DNA from: Prostheceraeus crozeri
Taxonomy: Eukaryota > Platyhelminthes > Polycladida > Euryleptidae
Length of the DNA stretch: 64,000 bases
Assembly (NCBI GenBank): GCA_907163375.1
Contig: CAJQUW010011025.1
Span: 1-64,000, forward strand
Reading direction: 5' to 3'
The notes beneath the pieces were generated by a model that saw nothing but the letters and a program-made list of their open reading frames with translations, was not told the DNA's origin and made no database searches. Shown here one piece after another: positions 57,899 through 64,000 of this stretch (position 1 is the first letter of the stretch; each line of letters starts with the position of its first letter). The translations under genes and the position numbers were made by a program.

Positions 57899-59474
57899 CA
57901 GAGTTGGAAAAGTCGGAATTGAAATTAATTCCGATCCGGAATTAATTCCATTTTTCGTCGGAATTGGAATTGACGATATTTAAATCTACTGGAATTGGAA
58001 TTGACCTTGATAGACCTCAATTCCACTTTTTCGATAGACCTGTGATAAATCTATTTGTACAAAAATTGAAATCACATTACTCGGCCGTTGTGTTAACTGC
58101 ACGCAGAGATAAGAGAGAGATAGATCGACAGAGGTAGCTTTATTCTATAGTTGAATAAAGGGTGTTTTTTGTGACTTCGATGGGCCTACAGCCATGGACA
58201 ATGTCATTTAAGTAGACAATGAAAAGACAATCATATTTGTTCAATCTGTTATTTAGCTAGTTATTTATCTGTTATTTATCAAGTAAGATAGTTAATCAAA
58301 ATAAAGTAATTGTTGAATTTTGTTCTTGATAGGATAAGCACAAAAATTGGAGATTAACTCTGCATTAAAGGGCAGCAACCCTGTCAGTTCAAATCATAAT
58401 ATAGACAGTGTCAACAAATTATTCTAATACTTAATTATTCAATTACATGAACTATTATTCAACTTCCAGTCACAACAATTAACAATATTAATCTTCAAGA
58501 CTATAGGTATATAGATGCGATACGCGATGATAAAAGAAAAACTTAACACTTAAAGTTCAGTTTTTAATGTTGAATTCACTTCAATTCGATCGGACTCACT
58601 TATACCAAAATAATATCATAAATATCAGTGTCACTTATACCGTCAATCTTCAATCGCGCTCGCTGATGTGTTGCCGTATACGCTGCTGTGTTGTTGTTCG
58701 ATGGCAGGAAGTTGTTGTTACTACTTCTGTAGTTAAGTTACACCGCGAGAGCCCGGAGCTCTTCTAACAGCTACTGAAGATGTCGGACGTGTTGTTGTTG
58801 GTAGTTGTTGCTGTGTCAATTTCTCATCGTCTCTAATTTATACAAATTTTTGAGACTTGACGATAAAACCACTTTCTTTTGAAAATTGAAAGAGTTTCCT
58901 TTAATCTCTGCTCGTTAGCTTTCGACCCGACCACATTTCGTTCTTATCAAAGAATTTTTAATCTCCTTTTTTAACATGGACCATTAATCAGTTTTCATGA
59001 TATCATTTTTATCGTCGTTTTTTCTTCCATCAACAATCACGTTATTCGCACACTGAATTTCTTTCTTCTGTCAGTTTAGTAAATTTATTCGCATCTCATC
59101 TCTCTATCTCTCTCTCAGCGTTTGATTCTTTGCTGACCGTTAATTTTTCTTTTCTTTTTTCACGAGATATTGAATATCTCGTTTACGAAACGAAAATGGC
59201 GTAGGCTGACCGGTTACATATATACATGTACACAAGAAAAATGAACTGTGAACATGAAAACGCACATAGGAACGACGCAAGGAACGGCACACAGGAACGA
59301 GGACAGGATAAGGGCAATAATCATGCAATAATCGGAATTGAATCTTATTGTGGAATTGGAATTGAATTGAATTGAACTGTTTCGACTGGAATTGGAATTG
59401 GAGTTGGAATTGAAATTTCTGCTCCGGAATTGGAATTGGAATTAAAATATTTCAGTGGAATTTTTCCAGCTCTG
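57899..59474. mobile_element. hAT-type MITE inside the Penelope-like RT
   Basis: Ends CAGAGTTGGAAAA (left) and its counterpart TTTTTCCAGCTCTG (right), with clusters of GGAATTGGAATTG next to both ends. Flanking 8-mers are identical: CACGCAGT at 57891-57898 and 59475-59482. No transposase is readable in the 1.6-kb interior, which includes (TCTC)n near 59100-59120. Confidence 0.95.
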
Positions 59475-59985
59475 CACGCAGTGCTATCAGAAATTGTATT
59501 CGCAAACTTTTTGCATTTGCTCACCGTAGCCCCTCCTTGTGGAAACCGGGCTTTTATCCATGTGATCCACATATGTGTTGTAATATTTTGTAAATACGCT
59601 ACACCCTACCTTTTGTACATACTACTTACCCCATACATAGGTTTAGTTTGTATTGCAAAGTGTATCTGAAATTTAACTCTACACTGTAACTGTTTTTTAA
59701 GTATCGTACGGGAGAGAAACATCGAGATGTCTTTCAATTCGTATCATAACATAAAAAATATAATATTTATATGGCAATCCCTACTGCTGACTCTGAACTT
59801 ACGCATGCAACTGTTCATTTAACATTTTTCTTTTTTTTTTTTTAGAGTATTGTGTGAACACTACCAAACGAAAGACCAAAGAAGCTAGATGGATGAAGCG
59901 GCTCAATACAATTTCACCGTACGGAATCAATAAGCCTGGTGACTACAATAAATCTATTCACTTGGTCTTACCACATAGCGCCTGA
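59475..59985 (+). pseudogene. C-terminal remainder of the Penelope-like protein
   Basis: Right of the MITE the frame GYTRSAIRNCIRKLFAF continues the RT connection region. After a decayed stretch, a T13-AG tract (59830-59845) precedes EYCVNTTKRKTKEARWMKRL and NTISPYGIN, which resembles the segment that follows the GIY-YIG core (E..WI..L.T..PYGLN) in canonical elements. The core itself is not recognisable. The T-rich AG suggests a splice acceptor, and introns are known in Penelope. Confidence 0.55.
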
Positions 59986-60270
59986 AGCAAGCAAGTTGTC
60001 CGTGTCTGTCAACAGTCAATCAAAAACTACAAAACCATTGGCAGCTACACAAACCACTCAAATCTTCGCAACTTGTTGAACACGTTTCGCTAATGTATTT
60101 AATGCCTGTAAACGATTGCACTGTGCTTCAGTTTATGCGATTTGATAAAGATATTACACGAAACCGGTCATCGCACTAGTATCGGGTTTTCTGTCCTCTC
60201 TGTTGGAACTCAGTGTGCGCGGCATTAGTTGGGCTTTGGCCCAACCTTGATATCTTCGGGTATCTACTAA

Positions 60271-60441
60271 TAAACAAAGTCATTGAATAAAGAACTTCAT
60301 TCTTTGAACTTGTTGCATATTTGAACAATCAAGTCCTCTGACAAGAGTGAAAAATGCGTCAAATATGCAAGTTTGCGACTTTTGAGGGTAGCGTCTTGAC
60401 TTCAGACAAAATCAATGATATCCATGCATATGTATATCGAG
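60271..60441 (+). repeat. Right pseudo-LTR
   Basis: Second 171-bp direct repeat; homology to the left copy stops at GTATATC. Confidence 0.88.
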
Positions 60442-62156
60442 ACTGAAGTCCAAGCGATGCCATTTTTCCTTGTGTGTGCACTACCGGGTATTGTCACTTC
60501 ATCTTCGACTAAAATGCGGATATGGGGCGTCTAACTCACATCAGCTGATTTAGAATATATAATTGTATGAATTGTAATGAGATTTAATTGAGATATTCGT
60601 TATACTGCATTATCATTATCATGCAATGATAAAGTGTGCTCAACTTTAATCATACATGTAGCGACGCTGACAGATGCATCACCGCGACTGGCAGAGATAA
60701 AACAAAACACAAAATATTCCAACATGACATATAGACAGTTTAGTAAGTGATCAGCAGACCCCCCTCCCACCCCCTTGTTTTCAGTCCATTTCTCGCCGAA
60801 TCTCGATACCTAATGAAATCTTAATAGATAATCCGGAAAATAGTCTGTGTCGACCTGATCTACAGGTCGAGTCCCGAAAGTGTCATTGAAGCTCGGCAGG
60901 AAGAGCATCCGCACTAAAAACACCACACCTTTACTTCTTCAGCACCGTCCAAGCCCGTGGTGGGAAGCATTGACGATAAAGCTTCAAATACTTTTATAAA
61001 AAAGTTCAAGAAGATATTGATTATATTGGTTCTTGTCTGGAACACAGCTGAAGCATATGCATCAGAAATTCTTCCAAAGAACAGCTTTTCAATTCTGTTA
61101 AAGAAAGATCGACTTTTAAAATGCATTTTTGCATCGGACTTATCAATTTTTAAAACAATCAATTATAAAATGTATCGACCATTTAAAATGCATGAAAAGA
61201 CAAATATACTATAAAAAATCGATTTCATTTGAAATCAGCCTTTTCGGATCGCCATCCTGTAACAGAATGAATCGCAGTGATCCGCCTACATTAGCTTGAG
61301 TGCATTCAATGATTATAAAGATTGCAGAATTCAGTTTGCCTGGCCATTGAATAAAAAGATGCATTGTATAGAAAGATGTAAGCCAATTTAAGCACAAAAC
61401 ATTTCTGACACCCATAGACTCTGCGCTTCGCTTTATAAGGGCTCATCAGTACGACTCGGAATGGCCCAAACTAGCTTCAAATATCTAGAATGGCTGAACA
61501 ATCTGAACGACTGCAAATCAGGCTGCTCTGCGTTTATTTATCCTGGCCTTGCCGTCCAACTGATTATCATAAAGATTACAGAGTGCCAGTTCGCCTGCGC
61601 ATAGAATAGAAAGATATCCTCAGACTTAGTGCTTAAAATGCTCAAGTCTGAGGACATCTTTTAGAGTCCACCTATTAAAACCATTATCTCTGATGGATAA
61701 AATCTGCGATTCTCGAATGAGGAATTTGACAATTTCTGCTGAAAAATATTGGTTTCGCCTATGCCAGCAGTCCATTTTACAAATTGATGCACTAAATACT
61801 AGCGCATGTAGATAATGTTTGATTTTGACAACCTTCATATCCATAGACTCCCAGATATGTAATGTAGTGGACTGATCACAGAAGCAATGTGCGCGTGCGT
61901 CTTGTAGATCATAGGATCGCTGTTTATTGCATGATGAAAATTCAACTTTCTATGACAGATTTGCATGTAACATGTTCCATGGTAAGCTAAGTATAAATTA
62001 TACGTAGATTTCCATAAATCAAATGCTGTACTGGTGAATTTCAAACAGCTTTTGCACTTTCTTAGAAAGTTTTTGGACACTTACTGCACTTGAATAGCGA
62101 ATCGTCAAAATACCAATAACGATCAGTAATTCCTATCTTCACTTGCTTTGCGAACA
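60442..62156. other. Unassigned DNA with a SINE remnant
   Basis: No gene recognised. A 5'-truncated copy of the tRNA-derived SINE lies at 60850-60958. Two weakly similar 60-bp segments occur at 61310-61368 and 61562-61622 (ATAAAGATT.CAGA, GCCTG, ATAGAAAGAT-like words). The 85-codon frame at 60957-61214 has no known motif. Confidence 0.5.
60850..60958 (+). mobile_element. tRNA-derived SINE, 5'-truncated copy 3
   Basis: Has B box AGGTCGAGTCCCG, then GTGTCATTG, GGAAGAGCATCCGCACTAAA and CAGCACCGTCCAAGC. The A box is missing. Confidence 0.8.
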
Positions 62157-63570
62157 ACAGAAATGCCTATACTTGTTGTGTTCCAAAATGCACATCAGGA
62201 TATCAATCAAAAACGGTAGCCAGAAATACCTTTCCACAAATTGCCTGCTGACGTTGAGTGACTTGGTCTATGGACTCGTCGTATACGTATAGATCTAACT
62301 TTATGCCAAATGATGGTCATCGAGCGTGCTCTAATAAATTCGGAGAATCTGATTGTAAAACCGTGAGTCTTGATGGAAATAAGAGACGAAAGCGTGTGCA
62401 TGACGAACTGCAACGGAGTTATCTTAAGTAATCTGTGCATCCACTAATATTTCCTCATTTACTATCCTACTTTTCAAGTGAGCCCACAAGAAAGAGGGAC
62501 AGTAATGCAACTTCATCTGCAAGATCGACAGCTGAACATGATCGGTTATCACAGCAAATGTGTCAAATATCTGACATGGGGAGCTTCCAAACAGATAATG
62601 AGACTAACTCCCCAATATTCTCATAGTGGAGATTGTTACAGATATTGAACGATACATGCAAGAAAGCCATTCTACTGAACGCAGGTATGAAATGCTACAA
62701 AGTGATACCATACTTTGTATAGTCAACTATAAAGTCACTGCTTCACGCCTGTGCATCTCTACTTGTATCTGCAACTGAAGAGAATTTGAACTTTGCTGTT
62801 GCTCAAGATAGATGTGACATTGACCACAACTGTTTATTTCACTGTATGCAATTCCCCAAGAAGTTGATCCGCTACTCTGATTTAGAGAACTTTATGAGCA
62901 ACTACACGGTCGATTCATGTACTACTGTATCTTTTTGTCACGACATTGAAAATTATGTAGAAAAGTATGCTCCAATAACTGAAATTCAACAATACAAGTA
63001 CATGCAGTTTCTTAACTGAGCAGCTAACCTAAGTTGATACACATGCCAATGCACGTCGTTAATCGAACAGCTGCTTAATCAATTAATTGCTGAGGGAATC
63101 CACCAGTTCATCATGCTATAGATCATTAGTAGAACCAGAATGCTTGACTCTTCCATCCATTGGAATTCTTTATCGTCTTTCTGGATTTCAGAAAGATGAC
63201 ACCACAATTCACGAATATCTTCTGAGACGACGTGGTGCACTATGAGATGCAGATTCTAATGTTCTTCTTATTTTCGATGAAGTATGCGTGTTTCAGTGTC
63301 CTGATTATCAAAATGGCCACTTTCATGGTCTGACAGCTGAGGAAAATTCACCCGCATCCACAGTTTTGGTGTATTTGATCTCATGTTTCCATCGTATAGT
63401 GATGTGGTTACCATGATTCTGTATTCTCGATTGGCAACAGAAATATTTCAATCGTCATGTGTAGAAGTATACTATCTTCTCACAACCACCTCCTTCAACA
63501 TCATCGATGTTTGTTCCGATAATCATGCCGTAAATCGAAGTTTTTTACACTTTCGGGAAACGGTGTATTG
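62157..63570 (+). pseudogene. P-element/THAP9-like transposase relic
   Basis: Plus-strand pieces in family order. First a decayed THAP zinc finger: ACCVPKCTSGYQS near 62175, a GHRACSNKF block where C-x2-H is expected, and the PLIFPHLLSYFSSEP tail with the AVPxIF-type end at about 62435-62490. Then a catalytic region in one frame (about 63146-63390) with LTLPSIGILYRLSGF, LLIFDEVCVFQCPDYQNGHF (first Asp in IFDEV), HGLTAEENSPASTVLVYLIS, and finally VCSDNHAVNRSF (second Asp in SDN). Several frameshifts and at least one stop lie between. Terminal repeats were not found. Broken host THAP9-like gene is the alternative, but no introns or conserved frame support it. Confidence 0.75.
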
Positions 63571-64000
63571 AAGTCGTAAGTCCAATGTCTAACAATTTCT
63601 GAAAAATTTGTTTTTCTAATGATTGAAACCACACATACACTGAAAATGTTTATAATAACTTTCAAAGTGGAAATAGCTTCATGTTTCCTATGAAGACGGG
63701 TTCCTTCAAGCTGGTTTTAGTCATATAAAACAGCATTATTAAACTCAATGACAACTTGATCGCCAAAATAATATTAATTATTAGTCTATTTCATTTGGTT
63801 TTCCCTTGAAACGAATATTTACCATGATATCGAGCGATCATATGATGCACAGTAGATGATTCTGTAATCAGTCCACTACATTATATATTTAGGAGTCTAT
63901 GTTCTTATCATAAGAATGCTTATGATCCGATGTTTCATTTGTCGCACGGGTCAACTTCGCTATTCGTCAGCTATAGTCAGTAGACGCAATAGAACGGAAA
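63571..64000. other. Unassigned AT-rich DNA
   Basis: May include the 3' end of the P-like relic. No signal seen. Confidence 0.4.

Larger units (their letters stand above)
56572..60441 (+). mobile_element. Canonical Penelope-like element with terminal direct repeats, split by a hAT MITE
   Basis: 171-bp direct repeats at 56572-56742 and 60271-60441 differ at about six positions (about 96 percent identity) and enclose an RT reading frame followed by a C-terminal tail region. Such pseudo-LTRs are characteristic of Penelope-like elements. A 1,576-bp hAT MITE (57899-59474) with its own 8-bp duplication interrupts it. Without that the element is about 2.3 kb. Confidence 0.88.

Overview
This is a repeat-dominated, AT-rich stretch of an animal nuclear genome, probably a marine or other aquatic invertebrate. 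The evidence is the mix of elements: Penelope-like retroelements of two architectures, Tc1, pogo, hAT, PIF/Harbinger and P/THAP DNA transposons, tRNA-derived SINEs, a Polinton fossil and large minisatellites. No operons, bacterial-type genes or CRISPR arrays are present. I could not recognise one convincing intact host gene. The lineage cannot be fixed from the sequence alone.

Layout. 1-8900: a 450-bp poly-C tract, long unassigned DNA and a 1-kb pyrimidine-rich block. 8910-14090: a Polinton fossil read on the minus strand. 14095-15300: repeat modules with runs of G. 15326-17046: a truncated Penelope-like element with its GIY-YIG domain upstream of the RT (Naiad type). 17538-19075: a degenerate tandem array split by a pogo-type element. 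19085-21890: a decayed hAT. 23153-24930: a Tc1 element with two younger insertions. 25000-30000: small repeats, a PHD-finger ORF, and a long inverted repeat around a hAT MITE. 30445-32480: a Penelope-like GIY-YIG fragment framed by inverted repeats, then a LINE tail with RNase H. 33352-34649: a 60-bp minisatellite. 35100-39440: a MITE, an internally deleted Harbinger and an 82-bp minisatellite. 39671-44540: SINEs and a foldback repeat. 48164-53716: a 5.5-kb array of a 31-bp unit. 56572-60441: a canonical Penelope-like element with terminal direct repeats, split by a hAT MITE with a perfect 8-bp target duplication. 62157-63570: a P-element/THAP9-like relic.

The region reads as a history of nested insertions rather than a pathway. 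The best-resolved orders are: tandem array, then pogo insertion; Tc1, then a retroposed fragment and a MITE; Penelope-like element, then hAT MITE. The three large tandem arrays have internal higher-order duplication. Elements are assigned from motifs read by eye, and no similarity search was possible.
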